A stretch of 64,000 nt of DNA from Vicia villosa (GCF_029867415.1 NC_081183.1:13016404-13080403); one strand, 5' to 3'; counted from the first letter of the stretch, positions 48,315-62,465 are shown. The notes: generated by a model not told the origin, from the sequence alone. Numbers and translations: made by a program.

Positions 48315-48323
48315 GTTAGAATC
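48315..48323. other. Microhomology deletion joint
   Basis: Sequence left of the joint follows the post-gene region (GATAAGTTAGAATCAGATGG in other units). Sequence right of it follows the start of the next Xa (GCTTAGAATCGTATTAC). The shared 8-mer TTAGAATC is present once. About 1.1 kb with TA tract and spacer is missing. Confidence 0.8.
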
Positions 48324-50573
48324 GTATTACACCAAGTGTTAAATTGGTACCGAGATCATCCATAAGTGTCTAGGTGACACATTAATACATGTACAACCAA
48401 ATTTTTTACATGAAAATCAGTACATGAATATCATAATATGTCTATACAAATACAACAGAGTAATACAATCCAACGGAAAACATAGAAACAACAACATCAC
48501 CGGGTCTTAAGGCCATTTTACCCTTACCCTTATCTTTCCTCGAACTACATACAAATATATAACATGAATGGGGTAAAATATAACATCTTAGTGAAGTTCT
48601 CTATCTTATGGGTCCACTTGACTCTAAAGGGGTTCATACATTGCAATTTCCATGATATGAATTTCTTTACTTTGTACATCAACAGAGTATCGGGCACGAG
48701 ATTGCATCAATCTTATTGCTTGTGTCATTATCATAAACAGGGTTCACATAACCCACTATCTACTTGGAGAGATTACAGATAATCACATGATACGTCTTTC
48801 CCGAATCACAACCCTTCACTTGGGTTTGAGTTTGCTCACTGACATATCATGAAATAATGGATGTTTATCCTCATTCACATCCTATCAAATGAGTTTGAGT
48901 TCACGTCACACGCCATCCCTGAACAAGGAAAATCTTTCCCAGGTCACAAATTCTCACATGGTTCTGAGATGGGTCACATAGGTTCCATAATCTATATAGG
49001 ACATCTTTACTTGGTCACAACTTCTCACATAGTTCTAAATCCGGGTCACGGAGGTACACCAGCTAAACAATATTTCCTTGGTAACAAAACTCACATAAGC
49101 CCGAGTTTAAGTCACAAACACGAATACAATTCACTCCCGATTAGGGTAGAAAGGTTCGGGCATCCCTAAAGCCTTGATGTTCCTCACACAAGTCTAATTT
49201 GGTTTCATTCAAACCAATTATTTGAAACACGTATCTACTAGGGTATCTTTCATGTCTGAATATCTCACCTTGAGGTTAATTTCCTTTTAAACCTTTGTTT
49301 ACCTCAAATTCTTCTATTCACAAACTAGTGTTTGCATATTTCGATATTAATCAACTAGGGTTCATAAATCAATCAATTAGAGTTTAAGCTTTTGATGTTG
49401 TTGGATCTGCTACGTGAATTGATCCCTTTGGTTACCATGATTTTCGATTCCTTGTTCTAGTTCTACATTTTGGGCTCAAGTTCCATTTGGTATTTCAAGA
49501 CCTCTACGTTGCTCTGCCATAAACCTAATTGTCACGTAGATAGAAGTCAAGGTGATCAGACCTAACACTATATAATATGACAATCAGAAGTATAATGGAA
49601 AACATTCACATGAGGCACAAAAGAAATTACTTATGATGATTCATAGTTGGGTTGAGAATGAACCTACTTTGATACCTACTCTAACACCTAAACTTAATAA
49701 TGTATAGAATCATATTATATCAAGTGTTAAACTTGTATTGAAAACATCCATAAGTGTCTAGTTAACACATTAATACATGTACAACCAAATTTTTACATTA
49801 AAATTGATACATTATATCAAAATATATCTATACAATTACTACAGAGTATACATAACATTGGAAAACAAAGAAGAAACAACATCATAGGGTGTTCAAGTCA
49901 TCTTACCCTTACCCTTATCTTTCCTCAAACTGACGGAAAAATTTCCTAGATGAATGGGGATGAGATACTACATCTTAATTAAATTCCCTATCTTATGGGT
50001 CTACTCGGCTCAAAAGGGGTTCATATCCTAAACTTTCCGTAGTATATCTTTCTTTACTTTGTACATCGACAAAGCTTCGGGCAAGACATCACAACAATCT
50101 CATACTTTGTGTGAATATCGTAAGCATGGTTCACATACCAACCAACCTGCCTCAGGAGATCACAATTAATCACACAGTGAGTCAACCCCGATAACAACCT
50201 CTCATATAGGTGTAAGTTCGACTCAGAGACAAATCATGAAATTAGGGATGCCTTTCCCCGATCGATCTCTGATATCTGTCTAAGTTCGAGTCACGGACTT
50301 TCCCCGAACAAGGAACATCTTTCTCTAGTGTTGACTTGTCACATGATTCCAACTTGGGTCAAGAAGGTTCCACTAGATATAAGGGATTTCTTTCCCGAGT
50401 CAAAAACTCTCACATATGTTAGAGTTTGGGCCGATAAGGTCCACTAGCTAAAAAAACATCCTTCCCTGATCACAACTTCACATAAGCGTCATTTTGGGTC
50501 AAATACTTGTATACCATTCGTTCTCGATTATGGTAGAAAACTCACGACTTTCCTAAAGCTTTTATATTATTTA

Positions 50574-51774
50574 TGTTGATGCTCTGTCTGTCCTGTATTA
50601 TTGTCTAATGTTTGGCTAAAACATATAATAGCAGCAAATGATCAAGATGTGAATCTTGCAAGTTTATAAAGAACAAAAAAAGTACAAGCAAGATGTTAGA
50701 TGGAATGTCATGACATCAACTCATGACATCGCGCCTGCAGAACTAGAGGGAAGATTCAGTTTGTACTTAACAGATACAGAATATTCTATGTGAATATTAT
50801 GTTATCCTATGTGGCGCATATTTAAAGGTCAAAAGAATAATTGAAGAATCAGACCAGAAGATTGAAGATTCAGGAAGAATCAGATTAGAAGATTGGATTC
50901 AACAGTTTCTAATTTAGGAAACTCAGGATTGAAAGACCTTATTTGTAGCAGAATATTTTCTACATATTTGTAACAGCAAAGTGCTGTGATTTGTAAGCCC
51001 AAGTCCAATTGGGATCAGGTTATAAATAAGAAACTCTTGTAACCTAGTTAAAATAGAAAACCTAGTTTTAACGATGTAATCATTAAGGTTTCTATAGGTA
51101 GACCACCCAGGTTGTGGGATGGCTGCCTTGTCCTTCTCGAAACCTGTAGGTTAGAGAAGTGATTGTCCTCACTCGAAACCTGTAGGTAAGAGTTGAGTAT
51201 TGTACGCTTGATTGAAGCTGTGAAGCAGATCAAGTATGTGTTCATTGTTAATTGTGTAAATAGCTGTTGCAGGGTTGTAACAGTTAGGTATCACCAGGGA
51301 GTGAGCAGAGGTTTTCTTATCTTGGATGGAGTTCTGAGATAGAGATTGCATTGGGTAGTGACTAGGTAAACCAGAGGTTGTTTATCTGTAAACCAGAGGT
51401 TGTTTATATAAAATAGTACTACTGATAGTGGAATCTTCTTCCTGGCTTGGTAGCCCCCAGAGTAGGTAGTTAGACCGAACTGGGTTAACAATTAACTGTG
51501 TTATTTATCTTCTGCATTGTTTGTTCAGTTATGAATGTTATGACTTTGTCTATAACATCAGGATCATAAGTGTTAGCTATTACTTTACAGAACCATGTAA
51601 AAATTATAATCTGGTTATGTATGCAGAACATGTGTGATCCCAGGTCTCATTGACTCTTTCCTAAGAGTAATTAAATAATGAGGGATCCTTGTATTCTGTT
51701 TGTGCAGCATTAATAACAGATCAAATGTCTTGACATCGGGATTGACATCCGAGTCTGTCATACCAGAATTTTCA
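50574..51774 (+). mobile_element. Solo LTR, copia-like
   Basis: 1,201 bp, TGTTGATGC...TTTTCA, flanked by ATTTA on both sides (50569-50573, 51775-51779). No internal region, so either a solo LTR from recombination or a very short element. A TATA box at 51021-51028 (TATAAATA) gives plus orientation. Two internal short duplications are visible (GTAAACCAGAGGTTGTTTAT near 51366 and 51391; AACCTGTAGGT near 51141 and 51177). Copia/SIRE-type affiliation is a guess from overall style. Confidence 0.75.
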
Positions 51775-51909
51775 ATTTAAATAAAAAAATTTAAATACAT
51801 TGAATTTCAGTTATTTCCTACATTTATAAATATTACTTTTTTTAATTATGGTGGTTTTTCTTAATTTAGTCAAAGTTTCTATTTATAAAAAAAAAGTTTA
51901 ATATTGAAC

Positions 51910-52017
51910 TACTTACATTTTAAGTAAGTATATACATATAATAGCCATTATAACAATGGGAAATTTTATCCATGTAAGTTTTTTTAAAAGATAAACATAA
52001 AAATTTGTGTATAAATA
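51910..52017 (+). promoter_or_regulatory. Promoter of peptide gene copy 4
   Basis: TACTTAC-N7-GTAAGTA at 51910-51930 and TATAAATA at 52010-52017, 88 bp before the ancestral ATG (52098). Confidence 0.7.
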
Positions 52018-52114
52018 AGCACTTGTGGTTTAACATTCTACATAAAAATATATCCAATTATATCTTTTTTCAAAAACACACTATATTTTGAGTTATAATG
52101 GAAGGTTATTAAAA

Positions 52115-52285
52115 ATGACTTTAAAGTTTGTTTTGATGTTTGTTGCTATTATGATGGTTATAATGGGAATTGCTTTTGCAGCGGAAGCAGAAAAAAGTGT
52201 TGGCACTAATCAAGCAGCAGTCCCAGCTTGCTATTTGCTATGCGCATTTAATAAGCAATGTTGTCCTCCAGCTCCTAAACTCTAA
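52115..52285 (+). CDS. Small secreted four-cysteine peptide, copy 4, shortened N-terminus
   Basis: The ancestral ATG at 52098 is followed by a 1-bp deletion and reads only four codons to TAA. The second conserved methionine (Met7 of the other copies) at 52115 keeps the frame and gives 56 residues with the full hydrophobic signal segment and all four cysteines. I start it at 52115 for that reason; use of that ATG after a short upstream frame would need reinitiation or leaky scanning. Changes relative to copy 2: Val at 21, Ile at 25, Ala at 41 (full-length numbering). It could also be a dying copy. Confidence 0.6.
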   Translation: MTLKFVLMFVAIMMVIMGIAFAAEAEKSVGTNQAAVPACYLLCAFNKQCCPPAPKL

Positions 52286-52701
52286 AATTGTGTTCTTGTT
52301 TAAATAAGTTCCAATAATACTGTTGAGTTTGAGAAAAATTCGACTCATGTAATAATTTAATAACATGAACAAATAAAACATTTTATTTCCTTTTATCTTT
52401 TTATTTGTGAAAAGAATATGATTCCTTAAATTTTATTTTAATATGTTGCTGTTATTATAAGTTTGTTGATTTGCTTTTATAATTAGAGAAATTTAATAGG
52501 GTGCTATTTTATTCAGTAATGCATTATTTTTGTGGCAATAATTTTTTTAGCATTTTTGAAATAATTTGATTAGATTACCACATAAGTGATAGCCATCACG
52601 ATACTAATTGGAAAGATTGTCCTTTTAATTTTAAACAAACATTGTAAAGTCTGATAATTAATTTTAATGATTTTGATAATTTAGAATCAGATGGAAAGGA
52701 A

Positions 52702-53915
<1,214 letters not shown>

Positions 53916-56900
53916 AACCGTAACACCCTAACAAAATACTGCTTAGAATCGCATTACATCAATTGTTAAATGGGTACTGAGAACATCAATAAGTGTCTAG
54001 GTTACACATTAATACATGTACAACCAAATTTTTACATGAAAATCAGTACATGAATATCAAAATATGTCTATACAAATACAACAGACTAATACAGTCCAAC
54101 GGAAAACAAAGAAACAACAACATCACCGGGTCTTAAGGCCATTTTACCCTTACCCTTATCTTTCCTCGAACTACCTACAAATATATAACATGAATGGGGT
54201 AAGATATTACATCACAGTGAAGTACCCTATCTTATGGGTCCACTTGGCTCTAAAGGGGTTCATACCTTGTAATTTCCATGATATGAACTTCTTTACTTTG
54301 TACATCAACAAAGTATCGGGCACGAGATTGCATCAATTTTATTGCTTGTGTCATTATCATAAACAGGGTTCACATAACCCACTATCTACTTGGAGAGATT
54401 ACAGATAATCACATGATACGTCTTTCCCCAATCACAACCTCTCACTTGGGTTTGATTTTGCTCACTGACATATCATGAAATAATGGATGCTTATCCTCAT
54501 TCACAACCTATCAAATGAGTTTGAGTTCAGGTCACGTGCCATCCCTAAACAAGGAATATCTTTCCCCGATCATTAATTCTCACATGGTTCTGAGATGGGT
54601 CACATAGGTTCCACAATCTATGTAGGACATCTTTACTTGGTCACAACTTCTCGCATAGTTCTAAATTCGGGTCATTGATGTACACCAGCTAAACAATGTT
54701 TCCTTGGTAACAAAACTCACATAAGCCCGAGTTCAAGTCACAAACAGTAATAACATTCACTCCTTATTAGGGTAGAAAACTCTGGGCATCCCTAAAGCCT
54801 TGATGTTCCTCACACAAGTCTAATTTTGTTTCATTCAAACCGATTATTTGAAACACGTATCTTTCGTGTCTGAATATCTCTCCTTGAGGTTAATTTCCTT
54901 TTAAACCTTTGTTTACCCTACATACTTTAACTGACAAAATAGTGTTTGCATATTTCGATATTAATCAACTAGGGTTCAGAAATCAATCAATTAGAGTTTA
55001 AGCTTTTGATGTTGTTATCTGCTACGTGAATTGGTCCCTTTGGTTACCATGATTTTCGATTCCTTGTTCTAGTTCTACATTTTGGGCTCAAGTTTTATTT
55101 GGTATTTCAAGAACTCTGCATTACTCTGCCATAAACCTAATTCTCACGCAGATAGAAGTCAAGGTGATCAAGCCTAACACTATATGATATGACAATTAGA
55201 AGTATAATGGAAAACATTCACATGAGGCATAAAAGAAATTACTTATATTGATTCATAGTTGGGTTGAGACTCAACCTACTTTGATACCTACTCTAACACC
55301 TAAACTTAATAATGTATAGAATCATATTATATCAAGTGTTAAACTTGTATTGAAGACATCCATAAGTGTCTAGTTAACACATTAATACATGTACAACCAA
55401 ATTTTTACATTAAAATCAATACATTATATCAAAATATATCTATACAAATACTACAGAGTATACATAAAATTGGAAAACAAAGAAGAAACAACATCATAGG
55501 GTGTTCAATTCATCTTACCCATACCCTTATCTTTCCTCAAACTGACTGAAAATATCCTAGATGAATGGGGATGAGATACTACATCTTAATGAAATTCCCT
55601 ATCTTATGGGTCTACTCGGCTCAAAAGGGGTTCATATCCTAAACTTTCCATAGTATATCTTTCTTTACTTGGTACATCGACAAAGCTTCGGGGAAGAGAT
55701 CACAACAATCTCATACTTTGTGTGAATATCGTAAACATGGCTCACATAACAACCAACCTTCCCCGATAACAACCTCTCATATAGGTGTAAGTTCGACTCA
55801 CATACATATCATGAAATTAGGGATGCCTTTCCCCGATCGATCTCTCATATCAATCTAAGTTTGAGTTACGGACTTTCCCCCAACAAGGAACATCTTTCTT
55901 TAGTCATGACTTGTCACATGATTCCAACTTGGGTCACGGAGGTTCTACTAGATATAAGGGAATTCTTTCCCAAGTCAAAAACTCTCATATATGTCAGAGA
56001 TTGGGCCACAAAGGTCCACTAGCTAAAAAACATCCTTCCCTGATCACGGCTTCACATAAGCGTCATTTCGGGTCACATACTTGTATACCATTCATTCTCA
56101 ATCATGGTAGAAAACTCTGAGCATCCCTAAAGCTTTTATATTATTTAAATAAAATATTTTAAATACATTGAATTTCAATTATTTCCTACATTAATAAATA
56201 TTAGTTTTATTAACTATGGTGGTTTTTCTTAATTTAGTCAAAGTTTCTATTTATAAAAAAAAGTTTAATATTGAACTACTTACATTTTAAGTAAGTATAT
56301 ACATATAATAAGCATTTGTGAAATTTTAACAATGTGTATTTTAACAATATATATATAAATCAAGTTCATCACTTATTAGTGTATTTCTTACCCTCTAATT
56401 TGTACGAAATAAGAACTTTGTTTCACTCAATCATAAAATATCTAAATATTGGAATATTATTTTTACTCCGCTATGTTACATGCCACTTCCATCGATTCCA
56501 CCTTGTTTCATTGTGCTACACTCATCTAACAAAATTCAAACATGGCCTAATGACGCATTTGATTCATAAGAATGGCAAAAATAATACTTGACAAACCTTT
56601 ATGACCTGAATAATTTTGATCTTTTTAGATTTTAGATGGACAAGAAAATAACAACAAATAAATTTTGGTAAAATTTACGAAATTTATTTGATGAAAGTTA
56701 TCAAAAAAGATATTTTATTATTAGACGGTGGTTTCATTTTTTTTTGAAGTAGAGATAATCTAAAGTTATATATTACTATAAAAAATATGCTTATATTAAT
56801 TCATTTGAAACTTATCTCATTTTAAAATTATTTTTAATATGTTTATTAAAGTTATCCTTTTTTTAATTAAAAAAGATATTTAAAATTTTTAACTTGTGTT

Positions 56901-57260
56901 TTAAAACATACAGATTTTTCTAAAAATTTATATACTCTTAAGTTTGTTTTGAATTTTTTTACAAAATTTTTAAGGGTTCTTGTATTTTTTTTGTATTTAT
57001 CCATAATTAAAATAATATTTGATAACACAAAGACAATTATTTAAGGAATATTTTAATAAAATCCTCAAAGTTACATGTAATAATGTTACTATTGTTTTTA
57101 TTATAAATATTGAAATATTTTAAGAAAATTATATGGATTATAATTCTAATTTAATTCTTTTTAAACTCATATATATTATAATAAAAAAAGAGGGAATAAA
57201 ATAAGATCCATAAAAGAACACACATTGGAACAAGCTACATGCATAAGTGATACCAATCCA
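53916..57260. repeat. Tandem-array unit U4, peptide gene deleted
   Basis: Xa about 53920-55285 (sub-repeats 54418-54800), Xb about 55290-56190 (sub-repeats 55758-56130). The promoter inverted repeat survives at 56277-56297, but the TATA box, gene and most of the TA tract are missing. AT-rich spacer 56360-57260 follows. Confidence 0.85.
56300..56360. other. Deletion scar replacing a peptide gene
   Basis: Sequence follows the other promoters to GTGAAATTTTA, then jumps to a short TATATATA remnant and AATCAAGTTCATCACTTATTAG, which follows the TA tract at 52994 in U3. About 700 bp including TATA box and coding region is lost. Confidence 0.75.
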
Positions 57261-59519
57261 ACCGTAACACCATAACAAAATACTGCTTAGAATCGCATTA
57301 CATCAAGTGTTAAATTGGTATTGAGAACATTCTTAAGTGTCTAGGTGACACATTAAAACATGTACAACCAAGTTTTTACATGAAAATCAGTACATGAATA
57401 TCAAAATATGTCTATACAAATACAAAAGAGTAATACAATCCAACGGAAAACAAAGAAACAACAACATCACAGGGTCTTAAGGCCATTTTACCCTTACCCT
57501 TATCTTTCCTCGAACTACCTACAAATATATAACATAATGGGGTAAGATATTACATCTCAGTGAAGTTCCCTATCTTATGGGTCCACTTGGCTCTAAAGGG
57601 GTTCATACCTTGTAATTTCCATGATATGAACTTCTTTACTTTGTACATCAACAAAGTATCGGGCACGAGATTGCATCAATCTTATTGCTTGTGTCATTAT
57701 CATAAACAGGGTTCACATAACCCACTATCTACTTGGAGAGATTACAGATAATCACATGATACGTCTTTCCCCAATCACAACCTCTCACTTGGGTTTGAGT
57801 TTGCTCACTGACATATCATGAAATAATGGATGTTTATCCTCATTCACAACCTGTCAAATGAGTTTAAGTCCAGGTCACGCGCCATCCCTGAACAAGAAAA
57901 ATCTTTCCCCGGTCACAAATTCTCACATGGTTCTAAAATGGGTCACATAGGTTCCACGATTTATATAGGACATATTTACTTGGTTACAACTGCTCACATA
58001 GTTCTAAATCCGGGTCACGGAGGTACACCAGCTAAACAATGTTTCCTTGGTAACGAAACTCATATAAGCCCGAGTTATGTCACAAACATGCATACCATTC
58101 ACTCCCTGTTAGGGTAGAAAGCTTCAGGCATCCCTAAAGCTTTGATACTCCTCACACAAGTCTAATTTGGTTTCATTCAAACCGATTATTTGAAATACGT
58201 ATCTACTAGGGTATCTTTCGTGTCTGAATATCTCACCTTGAGGTTAATTTCCTTTTAAACCTTTGTTTACCTTACATTCTTCAACTGACAAACTAGTGTT
58301 TTCATATTTCGATATTAATCAACTAGGGTTCACAAATAAATCAATTAGAGTTTAAGCTTTTGATGTTATTGGATCTGCTACGTGAATTGGTCCCTTTGGT
58401 TACCACGATTTTTGATTCCTTGTTCTAGTTCTACATTTTGGGCTCAAATTTCATTTGGTATTTCAAGACCTCTGTGTTGCTCTGGAATAAACCTAATTGT
58501 CACGCATATAGAAGTCAAGGTGATCAAGCCTAACACTATATAATTTGATAATCAGAAGTATAATGGAAAACATTCACATGAGGCACAAAAGAAATTATTT
58601 ATGATGATTCATAGTTGGGTTGAGAATCAACCTACTTTGATACCTACTCTAACACCTAAACTTAATAATTTAAAGAATCATATTATATTAAGTGTTCAAC
58701 TGGTAATGAGAACATCCATAAGTGTCTAGTTAACACATTGATACATGTACGACCAATTTTTCACATTAAAATCGATACATTATATCAAAATATATCTATA
58801 CTAATACTACAGAGTAATACATCACATTGGAAAAACAAAGAAGAAACAACATTATAGGGTGTACAAGTCATCTTGCCCTTACCCTTATCTTTCCTGAAAC
58901 TACCTGAAAATATTCCAGATGAACGGGGATGAGATACTACATCTTAATGAAATTCCCTATCTTATGGGTCCACTCGGCTCAAAAGGGGTTCATACCTTAA
59001 ACTTTCCATAATATATCTTTCTTTACTTTGTACATTGACAAAGTTTTGGGCACGAGATCACAATAATCTCATACTTTGTGTGAATATCGTAAACATGGTT
59101 CACATAACAACCAACCTGCCTCAGGAGATCACAGTTAATAACATAGTGAGTCTTCCCTGATAACAACCTCTCATATAGGTGTAAGTTTGAATCACAGACA
59201 TATCATGAAATTAGGGATGCCTTTCCCCGATCGACCTCTCATATCAGTCTAAATTCGAGTTACAGATTTTCCCCTATCAAGGAACATCTTTCTCTAGTCA
59301 TGACTTGTCACACGATTCCAACTTGGGTCACGGAGGTTCCACTAGATATAAGGGATTTCTTTCTCGAGTCACCACCTCTCATATATGTCAGAGTTTGGGC
59401 CATAAAGGTCCGCTAGATAAAAAACATCCTTCCCTGATCACAGCTTCACATAAGCGTCATTTCGGATCACATACTTGTATATCATTCATTCTCGATTATG
59501 GTAGAAAACTTTGAGCATC

Positions 59520-60765
59520 TGTTAGAATCCAAAATGTGGATAGTTTAGTAATAACGTTTGTGGTATTTCGATAAATCTTTTCCTTACTTTTGATTCAATT
59601 ACGTTTATAATTGTGTAAATAAATAAAATCAAGTTTTGATAGTAAATATGTAATTTACTAGATTTTCTTATTTGTTTTGAAGGTATTTTTCATTTTGGGA
59701 AAGCTTTGGATGATAGTTGTGAAAGATGTCACTTTGGAACAAGTTTGGAGTCATTTTGAAGAAGTGATGTTCAGCAAGCTCCGCTAAGCAGCTGTCTAGC
59801 GCGCTTTCCAGTGGCAAATGGGAATTTTTGTTCAGCAAGGTCCATTAAGCGGCCTTCCAGCGGGCTTTCCAGTGGTGAGTCAATTTTTCATATCCGCTTA
59901 GCGGCCTCATTCCGCTTAGCGGAACCTTCGTGGCAAAAGATATTTTCTCTAGTCCGCTTAGCGGTCCTCTGTGCGCTAAGCGGGACTACTTTTTGAAGGA
60001 TACTACTTTTGGCACATGGAGATATCTTTATAGTCAATCCTTATCTTTTTCTCATTCTACCAACCAACAACACTCTAGGGCAAGAGAAGAAGAGAAAAAT
60101 TCATAAAGAACTCAAGATTTCTCAAGCATATTTCTTCATCATCTTTGGATTTTTATGCTAGAAAATCTTGTGTAGATGTTTGTTGTTGAAGCTATGGAGA
60201 GCTAAACTTCTCATGTGTCAAGATTAGAGGTAGTTAACTTGTATAGTATGTATTTAGCTTGATCTTTTGTGTATGAACCTTGTTGATGATTAATATATGG
60301 TGAATATCTTTGTTGTTCATGTTTATATGTTGTTTTGATGCACTATTGAGAGATATGTTTCAAATCTTGACCTAAAGGATATTCACTTGTATCAAGTTTT
60401 CAAGATTATTATGTTGATTGTCGGCATGAGAGATCATCTGACGATTAATATGATAATATTCACGATATTGCTTTAGAGATAAACGTTATCGAGAGGATAT
60501 GTGGTTGTATTAATCATTAATATGTTCATATACATGATCATTAGAGTATATACAAAGCAAGTTAACGAAAACTAATCTTGACACAATTTTACCAAATCGT
60601 TTTTAAACCCTAGTTTACTATCTTTAACTACCTTTCATGCTTTTTACATCTCAAGACACCAAACCCTTTCAAAACCTTAACTCAAAATACACTACACTAT
60701 AGAACGGCGGTAGTATCGCATCAATCCCTGAGGAAACGATAAAGGAAATACTTACCCTTTTAATA
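59520..60765 (+). mobile_element. Solo LTR, Athila-like
   Basis: 1,246 bp beginning TGTTAGAATCC, flanked by GCATC (59515-59519, 60766-60770). The right end is not a clean CA: it reads TTTAATA, or TTTAAT if the duplication is the 6-mer AGCATC. The second half parallels the 20806 LTR (GGAGAGCTAAA..TCTC, AGGTAGTTAAC, CTATAGAACGGC, AATACTTACC). It carries a CCGCTTAGCGG motif cluster at 59780-59982. No internal region. Confidence 0.75.
59780..59982. repeat. CCGCTTAGCGG palindrome cluster in LTR
   Basis: Perfect 11-bp CCGCTTAGCGG at 59894-59904, 59912-59922 and 59954-59964, plus half-sites and variants (CCGCTAAGCA near 59781, CATTAAGCGGCC near 59843, GCGCTAAGCGGG near 59973). It occupies the same relative place in the LTR as the GCGCCGCG cluster in the element at 20806. 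Confidence 0.85.
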
Positions 60766-60918
60766 GCATCCCTAAAGCTTTTATATTATTTAAATAAAAT
60801 ATTTTAAATACATTGAACTTCAATTATTTCCTACATTAAATTTTTTTTTTTTAACTATGGTGGTTTTTCTTAATTTAGTCAAAGTTTCTATTTATAAAAA
60901 TTTAGTTTAATATTGAAC

Positions 60919-61026
60919 TACTTACATGTTAAGTAAGTATATACATATAATAGTCATTATAAAATTGTGAAATTTTATCCACGAATATTTTTTTAAAAGA
61001 TAAACATAAAAATTTGTGTATAAATA
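60919..61026 (+). promoter_or_regulatory. Promoter of peptide gene copy 5
   Basis: The inverted-repeat arms TACTTAC and GTAAGTA (60919-60939) are unchanged although the 7-bp spacer differs (ATGTTAA). TATAAATA at 61019-61026, 87 bp before the ATG. Confidence 0.7.
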
Positions 61027-61105
61027 AGCACTTGTGATTTAACATTCTACATAAAAGTTTATCCATAATAATTTTTTTCAAAAACACACTATATTTTGAG
61101 TTATA

Positions 61106-61294
61106 ATGGAAGGTTCATTGAAAATGACTTTAAAGTTTGTTTTGATGTTTGTTGCTATTATGATGAGTATAATGGGAAGTGCTTTTGCAGCGGAAGCAGA
61201 AAAAAGTGTTGACACTAATCAAGCACCAGTCCCAGCTTGCTATTTGCTATGCGCATTTAATAAGCAATGTTGTCCTCCAACTCCTAAACTCTAA
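61106..61294 (+). CDS. Small secreted four-cysteine peptide, copy 5
   Basis: 62 codons, same architecture as the other copies: signal peptide 7-28, Cys45-x3-Cys49-x5-Cys55-Cys56. Changes relative to copy 2: Ser21 in the signal peptide, Asp36 (more acidic mature N-terminus) and Thr59 (PPTPKL). It is the most different copy at the protein level but keeps residues 44-58 unchanged. AATAAA lies about 90 bp downstream. Confidence 0.75.
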   Translation: MEGSLKMTLKFVLMFVAIMMSIMGSAFAAEAEKSVDTNQAPVPACYLLCAFNKQCCPPTPKL

Positions 61295-62149
61295 AATTGT
61301 GTTCTTGTTTAAATAAGTTCCAATAATACTGTTGAGTTTGAGAAAAATTCGACTCATATGTAATAAGTTAATAACATGAACAAATAAAATATTTATTTCG
61401 TTTTATCTTTTTATTTTTCGTTATTTGTGAAAAGAATATGAGTCCTTAAATTTTATTTTAATATGTTATTGTTATTATAAGTTTGTTGATTTTCTTTTAT
61501 AATTAGAGAAATTTAATAGGGTGCTATTTTATTCACTAATGCATTACCGGGTCTTAAGGCCATCCTACCCTTACCCTTATCTTTCGTCGAAATTACCTAG
61601 TAATATATAACATGAATGGGGAAAAATATTACATCTCAGTGAAGTTATCTATCTCATGGGTCCACTCGGCTCTAAAAGGGGTTCATACCTTGCAATTTCC
61701 ATAATATGTCTTTCTTTACTTTGTATTTCAACAAAGTTTCGGGCACGAGATCACATCAATCTTATTCAATGTGTCATTATCTTAAACATGGTTCACATAA
61801 TCCACTATCCCTTTTAAACCTTTGTTTACCTCACATTCCTTAGCTGACAAACTAGTGTTTGCATATTTCGACATTAATCGACTAGTGTTCACATATTAAC
61901 CGATTAGAGTTTAAGCTTTTGATTGATGAACCAACTAGGTATATGCTTCTTTCGATTAACAGCCTAGGGTTTCATTAATTTACATACAAACGCAATCACA
62001 ATTAGTGATAAACAATATATACAACCATGTTATTGCATCACAATTACAAGACTTAGCACTCGAAGCACTCAACAAATGCTTACAAGTAAACATAAGTAAT
62101 TATGCAAGTGGTATAACCGATTACACCTCTTCTCAGATTCAAAAAAACA

Positions 62150-62400
62150 CAACATTGAAGTGTTTCCAGTCTTTCAAGAAACCTCGAGTCACCATGAGGT
62201 TAGCAGTATTAACCCACCACTGAGTCTCAAGACCCATAAGCATGTGACAAGCATATGTCACCTTGTCCTCCTCACTATGCGACACCACTTAGAAAAATAT
62301 TTCCATTTCGATCAACAAAACATGTGCCCGAAGAGGAACATAAATCCCTTCAAACTCTAGGGGATTCACTCTGTAGAACTCCCAAAGCCTCCAATTCCCA
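62150..62400 (-). pseudogene. Gag fragment of a Ty3/gypsy element
   Basis: The minus strand gives EFYRVNPLEFEG and, after a stop and a frame change, SEEDKVTYACHMLMG..TQWW, which parallels the capsid signature [19 protein letters not shown] of the Tekay gag in this window. Both pieces are short and broken. It explains part of the unit-specific insert at 61925-62487. Confidence 0.5.
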
Positions 62401-62465
62401 TATTTTGTGGTGCGGGTTGAGGTTTCAAATGACCCTAAATCTGTTGCGTCATATACATTATAAAC

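Larger units (their letters stand above)
45034..48323. repeat. Tandem-array unit U2
   Basis: Rest of the AT-rich spacer after the LINE, Xa from about 45128 to 46510 (sub-repeats about 45619-46000), Xb 46511-47430 (sub-repeats 47008-47385), promoter, peptide gene 47722-47910. The unit ends early: a deletion at 48315-48323 removes the TA tract and AT-rich spacer. Xa is closest to that of U1 (shared variant GGATCCACTGGCTC). Confidence 0.87.
57261..61548. repeat. Tandem-array unit U5
   Basis: Xa about 57265-58645 (sub-repeats 57760-58135), Xb about 58650-59519 and 60766-60830, interrupted inside the last sub-repeat by a 1.25-kb LTR. Then promoter and peptide gene 61106-61294. The TA tract and spacer are missing: ATGCATTA at 61548 joins directly to CCGGGTCTTAAGGCC of the next Xa. 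Confidence 0.86.

Noticed and set aside
55911..56120. 69-codon frames in Xb (55911, 59305)
   Set aside because: They run through sub-repeats and are not kept in the other units.
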